A stretch of DNA of 64,000 nt. Source: Haloferax mediterranei ATCC 33500 (GTDB taxonomy: Archaea; Halobacteriota; Halobacteria; Halobacteriales; Haloferacaceae). Numbering within the stretch: the stretch's first letter is position 1; each line of letters begins with the position of its first letter. The position numbers and the translations under genes were made by a program. The DNA lies in assembly GCF_000306765.2 (NCBI RefSeq), contig NC_017941.2, forward strand, positions 1 to 64,000. Reading direction: 5' to 3'. Below are positions 17,208 to 26,296 of this stretch, piece after piece. The notes under the pieces are model-generated. The model ran no database searches. It saw only the letters and a list, made by a program, of their open reading frames with translations, and was not told the origin of the DNA.

Positions 17208-17644
17208 GCCGCACCGATGACACTGAACACCGCACCGACGCTCGTCGCCTTGAGCGTAATCGCCAGTACAGCGAGGTCGAGTTTGATTCCCATCGCGTCG
17301 AAGATGATGCGCCCCGACACGTCCGAGAGGAAGGTTCCCGGCGCGTCGAATGCGATAGCGAGGATGAACACGGAGAGATACGCGACGCTGATGAGTGAGA
17401 TAAATCGAACCGGAACCCCGCCGACCTCACGTTCTCTGTCCGGGTCACGGTTGTCGGCCTTGTAGAGCGCGCCGTAGCCGACCGCGAGGACGATAACGAC
17501 CGTGAGAATCGCCTGCAAGAGCGACATGCTCCGCGCGAGCACCCACACCTCCTCGGTCACGACGAACGGTCCGGCGAGGAGGAACCCGCCGACAATCTGC
17601 TGTGCGGTGTCGGCAAGCGCGAATCGGCGGCGGACCCCGACCAT
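17186..17644 (-). CDS. DUF2391-like integral membrane protein
   Basis: 152 residues with four predicted membrane helices. DTAQQIVGGFLLAGPFVVTEEVW is the most characteristic stretch and recalls the DUF2391/TIGR02587 family, whose role is unknown. The start at 17644 (MVGVRRRFALA) is set by a TATA-like box at 17667-17676; the longer frame to 17842 would overlap the divergent methyltransferase gene. Family assignment is from memory. Confidence 0.75.
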   Translation of the reverse strand: MVGVRRRFALADTAQQIVGGFLLAGPFVVTEEVWVLARSMSLLQAILTVVIVLAVGYGALYKADNRDPDREREVGGVPVRFISLISVAYLSVFILAIAFDAPGTFLSDVSGRIIFDAMGIKLDLAVLAITLKATSVGAVFSVIGAATADSLF

Positions 17645-17666
17645 ACTCCGGTCGTGGCGTCGGCGG

Positions 17667-17676
17667 TAATTAAAAG
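17667..17676 (-). promoter_or_regulatory. TATA box of the 17644 membrane protein gene
   Basis: The minus strand reads ccttttaatt about 27 bases before the ATG at 17644. It supports the shorter start and a leaderless message. Confidence 0.55.
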
Positions 17677-17765
17677 GCGCGGCGGCAGCACCGAGTGAGG
17701 GGGATATCGAATTATCCGTCGTCGCGCTCCGAACTGATTTAGTCCCCACACTGTAAGGTTCGAGT

Positions 17766-18446
17766 ATGAGCGTTCGCGACGAGTTCGACGCCTGGGCGGC
17801 CGACGGCCGCGACAAAGGCATGGAGGACCGACACTGGCACACTGCGAAGCACGCCCTCGCACGGATGCCGGTCGAAGAAGGCGATACCGTTGTCGACCTC
17901 GGAACGGGAAGCGGCTACGCCCTCCGCGCCCTCCACGACACGAAAGGAACCGGTCGCGGTTTCGGTCTCGATGGCTCGCCCGAGATGGTCCAGAACGCCC
18001 GCGAGTACACCGATACCGACGACCTCACGTTCCTCGTCGGCGACTTCGACGACCTTCCGTTCGACGACAACAGCGTCGACCACATCTGGTCGATGGAGGC
18101 GTTTTACTACGCCGCCGACCCACACCACACTCTCGAAGAGGTCGCTCGCATCCTCAAGCCGGGCGGCACGTTCTTCTGCGCCGTCAACTACTACGAGGAG
18201 AATATCCACTCTCACGAGTGGCAGGAGATGATTTCCATCGACATGACCCGCTGGACACACGAGGAGTATCGCGAGGCCTTCCGCGACGCCGGTCTCTACG
18301 TCGCCGAACAGGACTCCATCGCCGACATGGACATCGAAATTCCGCCGGCTGAAGCGTTCCCCACCGACGATTGGGAGACCCGCGAGGATATGGTCGACCG
18401 CTATCGGACCTTCGGAACGCTTCTGACCGTCGGCGTCGCGCCCTAG
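17766..18446 (+). CDS. Class I SAM-dependent methyltransferase
   Basis: 226 residues. Motif I VVDLGTGSGYALRAL binds SAM; motif II and III equivalents are FLVGDFDDLPFDDNSVDHIW and EEVARILKPGGTFFCAVNYY. The N-terminal helix EFDAWAADGRDKGMEDRHW and the C-terminal region match the UbiE/COQ5-like Methyltransf_11 group, usually acting on small molecules. The substrate is not deducible. A TATA-like tgatttag lies about 27 bases before the ATG. Confidence 0.9.
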   Translation: MSVRDEFDAWAADGRDKGMEDRHWHTAKHALARMPVEEGDTVVDLGTGSGYALRALHDTKGTGRGFGLDGSPEMVQNAREYTDTDDLTFLVGDFDDLPFDDNSVDHIWSMEAFYYAADPHHTLEEVARILKPGGTFFCAVNYYEENIHSHEWQEMISIDMTRWTHEEYREAFRDAGLYVAEQDSIADMDIEIPPAEAFPTDDWETREDMVDRYRTFGTLLTVGVAP

Positions 18447-18477
18447 GTTCCCGAATCGACCGATAAAATCCTGGTTT

Positions 18478-19575
18478 TCACTCGACGATATGCGACGCGT
18501 CGGGGTTGAACCCGACTTCGAGTTCCGACCCGAGTTCGAATCGACCGTCACCGCGCTCTGTGTCGTCGTCGATTGTCACCGACACTTCGGTCCCGCTCCA
18601 GTCGAGTCTGATACGTGTCGTCGCGCCCTGAAACTCGGCATCGACGATGGTCCCGCGAATCCGGTTTTGACCGGCACCGACGCGGAGCGCTTCGGGCCGG
18701 ACGCAGAACGTAATCGACTCGCCGGGAGCGGCATCCGACGTACTTGGCGACAGTGATTCGCCGAACGTGCGGCCGCCCTCGGAGAGCGTGAATACCTGGT
18801 CTTCGGTACCGACTCGCAACCCCCCCGTTTCCGGTCGAGACTCCACGACCGCGTCGAGGACGTTGTTCTCACCGACGAACTCCGCGACGAATCTGGTCTG
18901 CGGCCGGTGATACACGTCGCGGGGGTTGCCGACCTGTTCCACGCGCCCGCGGTTGAGCACCGCCACGCGGTCAGAGACGGCCAGCGCCTCGGATTGGTCG
19001 TGGGTGACGTAGACGGTCGTCACCCCGAGTTCCGACTGGATGCGCTTGACTTGTCGGCGGAGTCGGTCCCGAAGACGGGCGTCCAGCGCCGACATCGGCT
19101 CGTCCAGAAGAAGGAGGTCCGGGCCGGGCGCGAGGGCGCGAGCGAGCGCAACCCGCTGTTGTTGCCCACCAGAAAGCGAATCGGGGTCGCGGTCCTCGAA
19201 CCCGGAGAGGTCGACGAGTTCGAGGAGTTCGGCGACGCGCTCGTCGCGGGTGGCACCACCCGGTGGGTCCGTAAACCGAAGGCCGTAGGCGACGTTCTCG
19301 CCGACGGTCAGATGGGGAAACAGCGCGTAATTCTGAAACACGACGCCGACCCCTCTCGATTCAGGTGGAACTCCCGCCATCGACTCGCCGTCGAAGCGGA
19401 CGGCACCCTCTGTCGGCGACTCGAATCCGGCAATACACCGGAGCGTCGTCGTCTTGCCGCACCCCGAGGGGCCGACGAGCGTGAAGAACTCTCCTTCCCC
19501 GACAGACAGCGAGACCGAATCGAGTGCGGTCGCTGTCCCGTAGCGCTTGGATACGTCGTCGAGTTCGAGTCTCAT
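18478..19575 (-). CDS. ABC transporter ATP-binding protein, thiamine-type system
   Basis: Energises the permease encoded upstream, 365 residues. Walker A GPSGCGKTT, Q-loop FQNYALFPHL, signature LSGGQQQRVALARAL, Walker B LLLLDEP and the H-loop YVTHDQSEAL are intact. The C-terminal 130 residues form a TOBE-like regulatory domain, as in PotA/FbpC, longer than bacterial ThiQ. The ATG is preceded five bases away by a full Shine-Dalgarno GGAGGTGA and overlaps the stop of a 40-codon ORF (ATGA). Last gene of the operon. Confidence 0.9.
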   Translation of the reverse strand: MRLELDDVSKRYGTATALDSVSLSVGEGEFFTLVGPSGCGKTTTLRCIAGFESPTEGAVRFDGESMAGVPPESRGVGVVFQNYALFPHLTVGENVAYGLRFTDPPGGATRDERVAELLELVDLSGFEDRDPDSLSGGQQQRVALARALAPGPDLLLLDEPMSALDARLRDRLRRQVKRIQSELGVTTVYVTHDQSEALAVSDRVAVLNRGRVEQVGNPRDVYHRPQTRFVAEFVGENNVLDAVVESRPETGGLRVGTEDQVFTLSEGGRTFGESLSPSTSDAAPGESITFCVRPEALRVGAGQNRIRGTIVDAEFQGATTRIRLDWSGTEVSVTIDDDTERGDGRFELGSELEVGFNPDASHIVE

Positions 19576-19694
19576 GGATTCACCTCCGGAATCACATCAG
19601 TCGGTCGTGTACGGACACTCATAACTCTCCGCTTGTCGCCGTTCATAACTCTCCGCTTGCTGCCGCTCATAACCCTCCACTTGTCGCCGTTCAT
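19572..19694 (-). CDS. 40-codon repeat ORF linking thiP and the ATPase gene
   Basis: The ATG overlaps the permease stop as ATGA at 19691-19694, and its TGA overlaps the ATPase ATG as ATGA at 19572-19575, so the frame fits the gap exactly. It encodes three 8-residue repeats (MNGDKWRV, MSGSKRRV, MNGDKRRV) and a 16-residue tail. The DNA unit is 24 bases (19620-19643, 19644-19667, 19668-19691). Every unit ends in an SD-like purine run followed by an in-frame ATG (ggagggttatg or ggagagttatg type). It may be a small basic protein or a device keeping ribosomes on the message. Confidence 0.45.
   Translation of the reverse strand: MNGDKWRVMSGSKRRVMNGDKRRVMSVRTRPTDVIPEVNP
19580..19587 (-). promoter_or_regulatory. 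Strong Shine-Dalgarno of the ABC ATPase gene
   Basis: The minus strand reads GGAGGTGA, complementary to the 16S rRNA 3' end, at the right spacing before the ATG at 19575. Such a full match contrasts with the leaderless first gene of this operon and sets the start. Confidence 0.7.
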
Positions 19695-21403
19695 AGCTCA
19701 CCCCTTCCACCGAATCGGTCTATGACGACGAAGCTCATCGAGGTGACGACGAGGAGGACACACCCCATCGCCGTCGCGGGACCGAGTCGGCGGCCGAGGA
19801 ACCGTTCGACCGCAACGGGCATCGTGTAGCTTCCCGACCCTTCCGCGAGGATAATCGTCGAGTCGAACTCGCCGATGCTGATAGCGACGGCGAAGGCGGC
19901 TCCGGCGACGACGCCGGTCCAGACAAGGGGCAACTCGATGTCGAGGAGTGCGCGAGTTCGGGTCGCACCGAGCGACCGGGCTGACTCCACGAGTCGGCCG
20001 TCGAGTCGGGAAAACAGGGGTGCCACATTTCGCGTGACGAAGGGGTACGCACCGACCGAGTGGGCGGCGATGATTGCGAGCGTCCCGGTGACGCGGATTC
20101 GGGTTCCGAACACGTCCACGCCGAAGACGAGACCGCGGAGCAGACCGAGACCGACGACGATACCCGAAACCGCAAAGGGGGCCATCGAGAGCACGTTGAT
20201 AAGACCGCGGCCGCGGTACTGCCGAGTCGTGAGAATGGCCATCGTCACGCCCATCGGGACGGCGACGAGGAGCGTTCCCGCGGCGAAGACGAGCGAATTC
20301 CAGATGGCTGGAAGCGGCTTTACCTGAAAGCTCGCGCCGGTCGCCTGCCGCTCGACGAGGAATGCGTAATGCGAGAGGGTAAACCCGCCGTCGCCGCCGG
20401 TGACGCTCGCGAGAACCATGCTCGCAATCGGGACGATGAAGACGAGTCCGATGATGATTCCGTATCCGGCGATACCGACTGTTCTGAGGGCTGCTTTCGG
20501 CGTCCAGTCGGCCGGGAGCACGGACTGTCGCGGAAGCGGGCTTGCCGCTCCACCGGCGGCACGTTGATTCGCCTCGTACCAGAGGTACACCGCCGTTAGC
20601 GTGAGCGAGATGACTGTCTCGATGACTGCCAGACTGGCCGCTTCGGCGTAAGCGAGGTCGCGGACCTTCGAGTAGACGAACACCTCGATGGTCGCCAGTT
20701 GGAACCCGCCGAGCGCGAGGACGATGGGAAACGACGCGAACGTAAAGATGAACGTCAGGGTCGCGCCGATACCGACCGACGGAAGGAGTTGCGGAAGGAC
20801 CACGTCGCGGAAGGCCCGACGAGGATTCGCACCGAGCGAGCGGGCCGTTTCGACGGTTCGGGCGTCGACACTCTCCCACGCGGCGGTGACGATGCGGGCG
20901 ACGAGCGGCGCGTTGTAGAACGCGTGGGCGACGATGATGGCTTCGAGCGTAAACAGTAACTCGACCGGCGGGAGACCGACGACCGAGAGTGCGCGATTGA
21001 GCGTCCCGTTGCGGCCAAACGTCGCAACGAACCCGATAGCGACCATGATAGAGGGCATGACGAACGGGAGGATGGTGAGCGAACGAAGCGTCTCGCGGCC
21101 GGGGAACTCGAAGCGGGAGAACAACCACGCGGCGGGAAGCCCGAGCGCGAGACTGGCGATAGTCGAGTAGAACGCCTGCTTCGCCGTAAACCAGATAATA
21201 TCGACCAGATAGAACTCGTTCGTCAGAATCGAAATGATGGGGTCGAGGGTAAACCCGCCCTCTTCGAGCACCGCGTCAGCGAAAACGGTGGCGACGGGGT
21301 AATAAAAGAGGACGAGGAGGATGACGGCGGTGGCCGCCGCGACGACCGAGAGCAGTCGCTGTTCGAGCAGGCGAGTGACCCGGCGTGCCGGGATTCCGCT
21401 CAC
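19691..21403 (-). CDS. thiP: ABC transporter permease, fused two-domain ThiP type
   Basis: 570 residues with two repeats of a binding-protein-dependent permease domain, about 12 membrane helices. Each half has an EAA loop: ESVDARTVETARSLGANPRR and GRLVESARSLGATRTRALLD. This fused layout is that of ThiP and FbpB. I chose the GTG at 21403, one base after the thiB stop; another GTG at 21448 would overlap thiB by 44 bases. Together with the ThiB-like binding protein it should import thiamine; iron is the main alternative. Confidence 0.85.
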   Translation of the reverse strand: MSGIPARRVTRLLEQRLLSVVAAATAVILLVLFYYPVATVFADAVLEEGGFTLDPIISILTNEFYLVDIIWFTAKQAFYSTIASLALGLPAAWLFSRFEFPGRETLRSLTILPFVMPSIMVAIGFVATFGRNGTLNRALSVVGLPPVELLFTLEAIIVAHAFYNAPLVARIVTAAWESVDARTVETARSLGANPRRAFRDVVLPQLLPSVGIGATLTFIFTFASFPIVLALGGFQLATIEVFVYSKVRDLAYAEAASLAVIETVISLTLTAVYLWYEANQRAAGGAASPLPRQSVLPADWTPKAALRTVGIAGYGIIIGLVFIVPIASMVLASVTGGDGGFTLSHYAFLVERQATGASFQVKPLPAIWNSLVFAAGTLLVAVPMGVTMAILTTRQYRGRGLINVLSMAPFAVSGIVVGLGLLRGLVFGVDVFGTRIRVTGTLAIIAAHSVGAYPFVTRNVAPLFSRLDGRLVESARSLGATRTRALLDIELPLVWTGVVAGAAFAVAISIGEFDSTIILAEGSGSYTMPVAVERFLGRRLGPATAMGCVLLVVTSMSFVVIDRFGGRGEL

Positions 21404-21404
21404 C

Positions 21405-22541
21405 TCACTTGCTTGCGAACTCTTGTTCCCACGCGTCGGTCCAGTCACTCAGGTTACCCTTGAGGCGGTCGTAGGAGAACGTGACGGCTTCCGGCGGTTC
21501 GTGGGCGTATTTGGCGAAGTCGGCGGGGAGTTCAGCGGTGGTTGTCGCCGGGAACGCAACGTTCCGGACGGCGATTTCGGCCTGCACTTCGGGCCGAAGC
21601 ATGAAGTCCATGAACTCGGTTGCGAGTTCTGGGTTGGCGGCGTCGGCGAAGGTGGCCATCCCTTCGGGGTTGGCGTAGCCCTGGTCGTTCAGGAATCGAA
21701 TCTGGTGTTTGGCCATGTCCTCGCCGGACTCTGCGGCATAGACCTGGTCGGTCGAGTACGAGACGACCATCGGGGCCTCGCCCTTCGAGTAGGCGTTGTA
21801 GGCTGGTTCCCATCCGCCGAGAACGCGGACGCCGTTTTCCTTCAACTTGGCCCAGTAGTCGAGGTAGCCATCTTCACCTTTCGCGTCGATGGTGTGGAGT
21901 AAGAACGCCTTCCCCGTCCCCGACGACGTGGGATTCTGTGCGAGAAGCGTCCCCTCGAATTCGGGTTTGAGCAGCTCGTCGAACGTCTTCGGCGCGGTGA
22001 ACGCCCCGTCGTCGCCTAGCGTCTCGTTGTAGACGATAGATACGTAGCCTGTGTCGTAGGGGACGGCGCGTCCCTTGGGGTCGAATTCGAGTTCTTCGTT
22101 CACGTCGCCACTGTGAGAGAGTCCTTCGGTCGGCGTGAACAGTTCGCCGTCGAGGTTCTCGTCGATGCGGACGAGCATCTGCGCGTCGAGGCCGACGTAA
22201 AGGTCGGCACCGGATTCGACGCCGCGGTGTGAGCGCTCGATGTAGTGATTGACGCCCGAATCGGGTGTCTGCCACTTCAGTGTTGCATCGAACTCAGATT
22301 CGAACTGGTCTTTCAGCCACGGACCGGGGCTCGAACTCACCGTGTCAACGAACGGCCCGTAGGTTCCGATGGTGAGTGTCGGAGACTCCCCGCCTGTGGT
22401 TGTCCCTTGCGTCGTTGTCGTCCCCGTAGCCCCACCAGACTGCTCGGTCGTCGTCGACTCGCCACCTGTTCCGGTACATCCGGCGAGGAGTGCCGAAGCA
22501 CCACTCGCACCGGCGGCCTTCAAGAAGGTCCGTCGTCTCAT
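21405..22541 (-). CDS. thiB: Thiamine-type ABC transporter substrate-binding lipoprotein
   Basis: 378 residues. N-terminal RRRTFLKAAG is a twin-arginine signal, followed by the lipobox LLAGC, so the protein is exported folded and lipid-anchored; a Thr/Gly-rich linker follows. The mature part resembles ThiB: ADLYVGLDAQMLVRID, VSIVYNETLG, TLLAQNPTSSGTGKAFLLH, and ANPELATEFMDFMLRPEVQ. Binds thiamine or a phosphate ester by inference. The start is leaderless, so there is no room for a TPP riboswitch in the message leader. Confidence 0.85.
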   Translation of the reverse strand: MRRRTFLKAAGASGASALLAGCTGTGGESTTTEQSGGATGTTTTQGTTTGGESPTLTIGTYGPFVDTVSSSPGPWLKDQFESEFDATLKWQTPDSGVNHYIERSHRGVESGADLYVGLDAQMLVRIDENLDGELFTPTEGLSHSGDVNEELEFDPKGRAVPYDTGYVSIVYNETLGDDGAFTAPKTFDELLKPEFEGTLLAQNPTSSGTGKAFLLHTIDAKGEDGYLDYWAKLKENGVRVLGGWEPAYNAYSKGEAPMVVSYSTDQVYAAESGEDMAKHQIRFLNDQGYANPEGMATFADAANPELATEFMDFMLRPEVQAEIAVRNVAFPATTTAELPADFAKYAHEPPEAVTFSYDRLKGNLSDWTDAWEQEFASK

Positions 22542-22562
22542 TACCGGGTTGTTGTACTGTGT

Positions 22563-22572
22563 GGTATTTAAC
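22563..22572 (-). promoter_or_regulatory. TATA box of the thiBP-ATPase operon
   Basis: The minus strand reads gttaaatacc centred about 27 bases before the ATG at 22541, fitting a leaderless operon transcript. Confidence 0.6.
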
Positions 22573-22683
22573 GCCCGTGATACGTCCGGTTTCGATACTC
22601 CCGGCTGAGAGGTTGTGAAACGGCTGTATTCGAGGGAACCGCTTTGACTAATGAGCGTGTATTAACAAGAGTACTGTCGTGGA

Positions 22684-23460
22684 CTATCCTTCGATAATAG
22701 CCCCGTCGCGGGCTTCCCATTCCGTGAGGCTGCCCTCGTAGAACTCGACATTGTCATAGTCGAGATGTGAGAGGACGACGTAGGTATGGCTGATTCGGCG
22801 CGCAGTGTTGCAGTAGAGCACGACTCGCCGGTCGGGCGTGATTCCGACCCCTTCGAGAATCGCGTCGATTTCTTCGCGTGGTTTCAGCCCACGGGTCTCG
22901 TCGTCGACGAGTTCGCGCCAATCGAGGTTGACTGCGCCGGGGAGGTGCCCTTCCACAAACTCTTCTGGCTCGCGAGTGTCGACGATGACCGCTTCTGGCT
23001 CGTCGAGTGCCGCTTGGACCGTCTCGAAATCGACGAGCGGTGTCGTTTCGGGGTCGGAGGGTTCGTAGGTCGTCGCGGCCACCTCGGTCGCCTCGGTCGT
23101 CGTTTCGTGCTCGCGGTTCCACGCGCTGAAGTCGCCGTCGAGGAGATGCAACTTCTCGAAGTCGTGGCCGTACAACAGCGCCGTCACGAGAAACCGGGCC
23201 GCGAAGACGCCGTGGGTGTCGTCGTAGGCGACTACGTCGTCATCGGCCGCGATACCCGCATTCGACATGAGGTCGGACCATACGTCTCGACCGGGGAGCA
23301 TACCCGTGTCACCATCGGCGCTTCGAAACTCGTCGAATGGAATCGAGACGGCACTCGGAAGATGTCCGATACCGTCGAATTCCCAACTGTCTCGCACGTC
23401 AACTACGCGAACATCGTCAAGTCGGTCCGCGAGCCACGTCGCAGAGACCACGTCTACCAT
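22684..23460 (-). CDS. tssA: Thiosulfate sulfurtransferase (two-domain rhodanese)
   Basis: 258 residues in two rhodanese domains. The N-terminal domain (VVDVRDSWEFDGIGHLPSAV) lacks the catalytic Cys; the C-terminal one has DTREPEEFVEGHLPGAVNLDW and the active-site loop LYCNTARR with the persulfide-forming Cys. Transfers sulfane sulfur from thiosulfate or a related donor. The ATG at 23460 (MVDVVSATWL) is preferred to the longer frame because the domain starts there. Divergent from a second rhodanese, suggesting a shared control region. Confidence 0.9.
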   Translation of the reverse strand: MVDVVSATWLADRLDDVRVVDVRDSWEFDGIGHLPSAVSIPFDEFRSADGDTGMLPGRDVWSDLMSNAGIAADDDVVAYDDTHGVFAARFLVTALLYGHDFEKLHLLDGDFSAWNREHETTTEATEVAATTYEPSDPETTPLVDFETVQAALDEPEAVIVDTREPEEFVEGHLPGAVNLDWRELVDDETRGLKPREEIDAILEGVGITPDRRVVLYCNTARRISHTYVVLSHLDYDNVEFYEGSLTEWEARDGAIIEG

Positions 23461-23714
23461 GCGCCCACGTATCCATTCCGTGGATTTAGGTTCGCGGCTC
23501 CTCGCACCCCTCGCCCCGTGTCCGGAGTAGCAGAGTATGTTGCCGGTATATCGAAAAAACGACTTCAAAACCCGCCAAACACCGGTTATGGGGACCCACC
23601 CGACGGCCGAACCCCCAAATTCTGGGTGATACTTGCCGCATCACCCGGGGTCAGGATGTACATGCCGTCGATGTGAAAGTTATGGGGTTCGGTTTCGTAT
23701 GGGAAGATGCGATG
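23461..23714. promoter_or_regulatory. Divergent control region of the two rhodanese genes
   Basis: 254 bases between divergent genes. It holds an inverted repeat gggtga (23624-23629) / tcaccc (23641-23646) and two copies of gttatgggg, one near 23586 and one near 23680. These are candidate operator or promoter parts; no certain TATA box was fixed for the rightward gene. Confidence 0.35.
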
Positions 23715-24572
23715 TCAAACTCCGATTACGCAAAGGACGTACTCGTCTCTGCGGACTGGGTGGAATCCCACCTCGACGACTTCCAGAGCGACGACCCGAC
23801 GTACCGACTTGTCGAAGTCGACGTTGACACCGAGGCGTACGACGAAAGTCACGCACCCGGTGCCATCGGCTTCAACTGGGAATCCCAGCTTCAGGACCAG
23901 ACGACTCGCGACATACTGACGAAGGAGGACTTCGAGGACCTTCTCGGCTCCCACGGCATCTCGGAGGATTCGACGGTCGTCCTCTACGGTGACAACTCGA
24001 ACTGGTTCGCTGCCTACACTTACTGGCAGTTCAAGTACTACGGCCACGAGGACGTTCACCTCATGAACGGCGGCCGCGACTTCTGGATCGACAACGACTA
24101 CCCGACCACCGACGAAACCCCGTCCTTCTCGGAGCAAGACTACACGGCGAAGGGTCCGTTCGAGGACATCCGCGCCTACCGCGACGACGTCGAAAAGGCA
24201 ATCGACAAGGGTCTGCCGCTCGTCGACGTTCGCTCGCCTGAAGAGTTCTCCGGCGAGATTCTCGCCCCGCCGGGACTGCAGGAGACCGCCCAGCGCGGCG
24301 GCCACGTCCCGGGTGCCAGCAACATCTCGTGGGCCGCAACGGTCAACGCCGACGGCACGTTCAAGTCGGCCGACGAACTCCGCGAACTCTACGCGAAGGA
24401 AGACATCGAAGGCGACCAGTCCACCATCGCCTACTGCCGCATCGGCGAGCGTTCGTCCATCGCATGGTTCGCCCTGCACGAACTCCTCGGCTACGAGAAC
24501 GTCACCAACTACGACGGCTCGTGGACGGAGTGGGGCAACCTCGTCGGCGCGCCCGTCGAGAAAGGAAACTGA
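23715..24572 (+). CDS. tssB: Thiosulfate sulfurtransferase (two-domain rhodanese)
   Basis: 285 residues, two rhodanese domains. The C-terminal domain holds the active-site loop YCRIGERSSIAW with the catalytic Cys; the N-terminal domain has YGDNSNWFAAYTYW in place of it. PLVDVRSPEEFSGEILAPPG carries an extra loop, and GGHVPGASNISW matches the SseA/TssA type. The loop CRIGERS differs from CNTARRI of its neighbour, so the two enzymes probably use different donors or acceptors. Start at 23715 (MSNSDYAKD) rather than 23673. Confidence 0.9.
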   Translation, partial: SNSDYAKDVLVSADWVESHLDDFQSDDPTYRLVEVDVDTEAYDESHAPGAIGFNWESQLQDQTTRDILTKEDFEDLLGSHGISEDSTVVLYGDNSNWFAAYTYWQFKYYGHEDVHLMNGGRDFWIDNDYPTTDETPSFSEQDYTAKGPFEDIRAYRDDVEKAIDKGLPLVDVRSPEEFSGEILAPPGLQETAQRGGHVPGASNISWAATVNADGTFKSADELRELYAKEDIEGDQSTIAYCRIGERSSIAWFALHELLGYENVTNYDGSWTEWGNLVGAPVEKGN

Positions 24573-24639
24573 GGCCGCCTCCGTTTCAGTTCGTCTCGGA
24601 CTCAGTCGTCTCGAATCCGATTTTCGATTCTTTTTGCGG

Positions 24640-26115
24640 TCACATCGGGAGCACGCTGACGCCGACAGCGACGATAACGCCCACGCCGAAGAGTACCATC
24701 ACGCAGTAGCCCATGATGTCGCGGACTGAGAGACCGCTGATGGCGAGAAGCGGAATGGCCCAGAACGGCTGAATCATGTTGGTCCACGCGTCTCCCCACG
24801 CTGCGGCGATGGCGACCCGAGGAATCGACTCGCCGGACGCTTTCGCGGCCGTGACGAGCGTCTCGCCGATGACAGCCCACTCGCCCCCGCCGGACGGGAC
24901 GAAGAAGTTCACGAGACCGGCGGTGAAGAAGGCGAACACCGGGAGCGTCCCATCGGGTGCGACGGCGACCATCCCCTGTGCAATTTGCGTTGCGAGGCTG
25001 ACTGACCCCTCCGGCGCGTAGGCCATGATGCCCATGATGCCAGCGTAGAAGGGGAACTGAAGGATGATTCCCCAGACGTTCTCGACCGCTTCGACGATAG
25101 CTTCGATATACGCCTTGGGTGTCCTGTGGAACAGGAGTCCGAGGAAGAGAAACGCGAAGTTGACGATATTCAGGTTCAGGTTGTTCCACGGCATCGTTCC
25201 CGCCTGAATTCCGTCCCAGAAGAACAGGCCAACGGCCAGTAAGCCGACGAGACCGATACCCATGCCGATGAGGGACGAATGCTCGATACGCGTCGCAAGG
25301 GATGCATCCTCGGGAAGCGAGACGTTCGCCGTGCCGCCGTCGGACCGTGCATCCGACGAGGCTCCCGAATTGTCCATTCGCTCGCCGCCGTCGGTCGCTG
25401 CTTCCAACTCCTCGGGGTCGATGGGCGTCTTCTTCGCGTCCGACTTCGGGTACATCAACGCGAACAGCACGGGGAGAAAGAGGAAGCCGACGACAGCCAC
25501 GAGAGCGAGGTTCACCACGGTGAAGATGGTGCCACCGGTACCGAACGTCGTATCGAGAACACCGGCTTCGATGAGGAAGTTCCCGTCAGTGTTCAACAAG
25601 AGCGGAATCGACCCGGCGAGGCCGCCGTGCCAGACCACGAATCCGGCGTACGCGCCAGCGACGACGATTGGGAAGTCGATGCCGCGAATTTCGGTTGCAA
25701 CCTTCCGGGCGAACAGCGCGCCGACCACCAACCCAAGCCCCCAGTGGACGAACGACGCCCCGGCGGCGACGACGGGAACCATCGCGGCGGCTCCCCGCTC
25801 GGTGTCCGGAACTCTCGCGAGTTTGGTGAGGAGCCTATCGACCGGTCGCGTCTGTGCGAGCGCGTAGCCCGTCATCAAAATGAGTGTCATCTGCATCCCG
25901 AACGAAAGCAGGTTCCAGAACCCGCCGTACCACCCGTCCATCAGGATGTTGCTCGCGTGACTGACGGTGCTTGTCCCCGTGCCCGGCGAGACGGAGACGA
26001 ACGCCAGTATGTATGCGACCCCCGTCAGGATGATAGCGAACAGGAATGCGTCGGGCAGGTAGCGCTCGACGAGTTCCGAACTACTCTCCGCTGCTGCTCT
26101 GATGAAGTTTGACAT
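24640..26115 (-). CDS. Short-chain fatty acid transporter, AtoE family
   Basis: Membrane permease, 491 residues with about 12 helices. N-terminal RYLPDAFLFAIILTG, then GFWNLLSFGMQMTLILMTGYALA, HWGLGLVVGALFARKVA, and C-terminal FFVPSGGGEWAVIGETLV and AAWGDAWTNMIQPFWAIPLL are typical of AtoE/TIGR00366. A Ser/Asp-rich cytosolic loop sits near residues 235-270. Likely a short-chain acid importer. The start region is very AT-rich (26116-26160) with a TATA-like taactat about 25 bases upstream of the ATG at 26115. Confidence 0.87.
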   Translation of the reverse strand: MSNFIRAAAESSSELVERYLPDAFLFAIILTGVAYILAFVSVSPGTGTSTVSHASNILMDGWYGGFWNLLSFGMQMTLILMTGYALAQTRPVDRLLTKLARVPDTERGAAAMVPVVAAGASFVHWGLGLVVGALFARKVATEIRGIDFPIVVAGAYAGFVVWHGGLAGSIPLLLNTDGNFLIEAGVLDTTFGTGGTIFTVVNLALVAVVGFLFLPVLFALMYPKSDAKKTPIDPEELEAATDGGERMDNSGASSDARSDGGTANVSLPEDASLATRIEHSSLIGMGIGLVGLLAVGLFFWDGIQAGTMPWNNLNLNIVNFAFLFLGLLFHRTPKAYIEAIVEAVENVWGIILQFPFYAGIMGIMAYAPEGSVSLATQIAQGMVAVAPDGTLPVFAFFTAGLVNFFVPSGGGEWAVIGETLVTAAKASGESIPRVAIAAAWGDAWTNMIQPFWAIPLLAISGLSVRDIMGYCVMVLFGVGVIVAVGVSVLPM

Positions 26116-26296
26116 GATTCAACATACCATAATCATAGTTAAACATAATTTTTTAGATTCTGACCTGACTACGACGGTCATAATCACTGAATCACGTGTC
26201 TGTGGCGCTGACCTTGCGTCACTCCACCGTCGTAGACTGCCCCCGGAATTCGCCGCCGCCGATGGGTACAAACCCAACTCGGACGTACATATCCGC

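Noticed and set aside
20030..20055. gacgaaggggtac inside the thiamine permease gene
   Set aside because: Short match within coding sequence without the ORB dyad half.
22542..22683. TPP riboswitch upstream of thiB
   Set aside because: The TATA box places the transcript start at the ATG and no thi-box-like sequence is visible.
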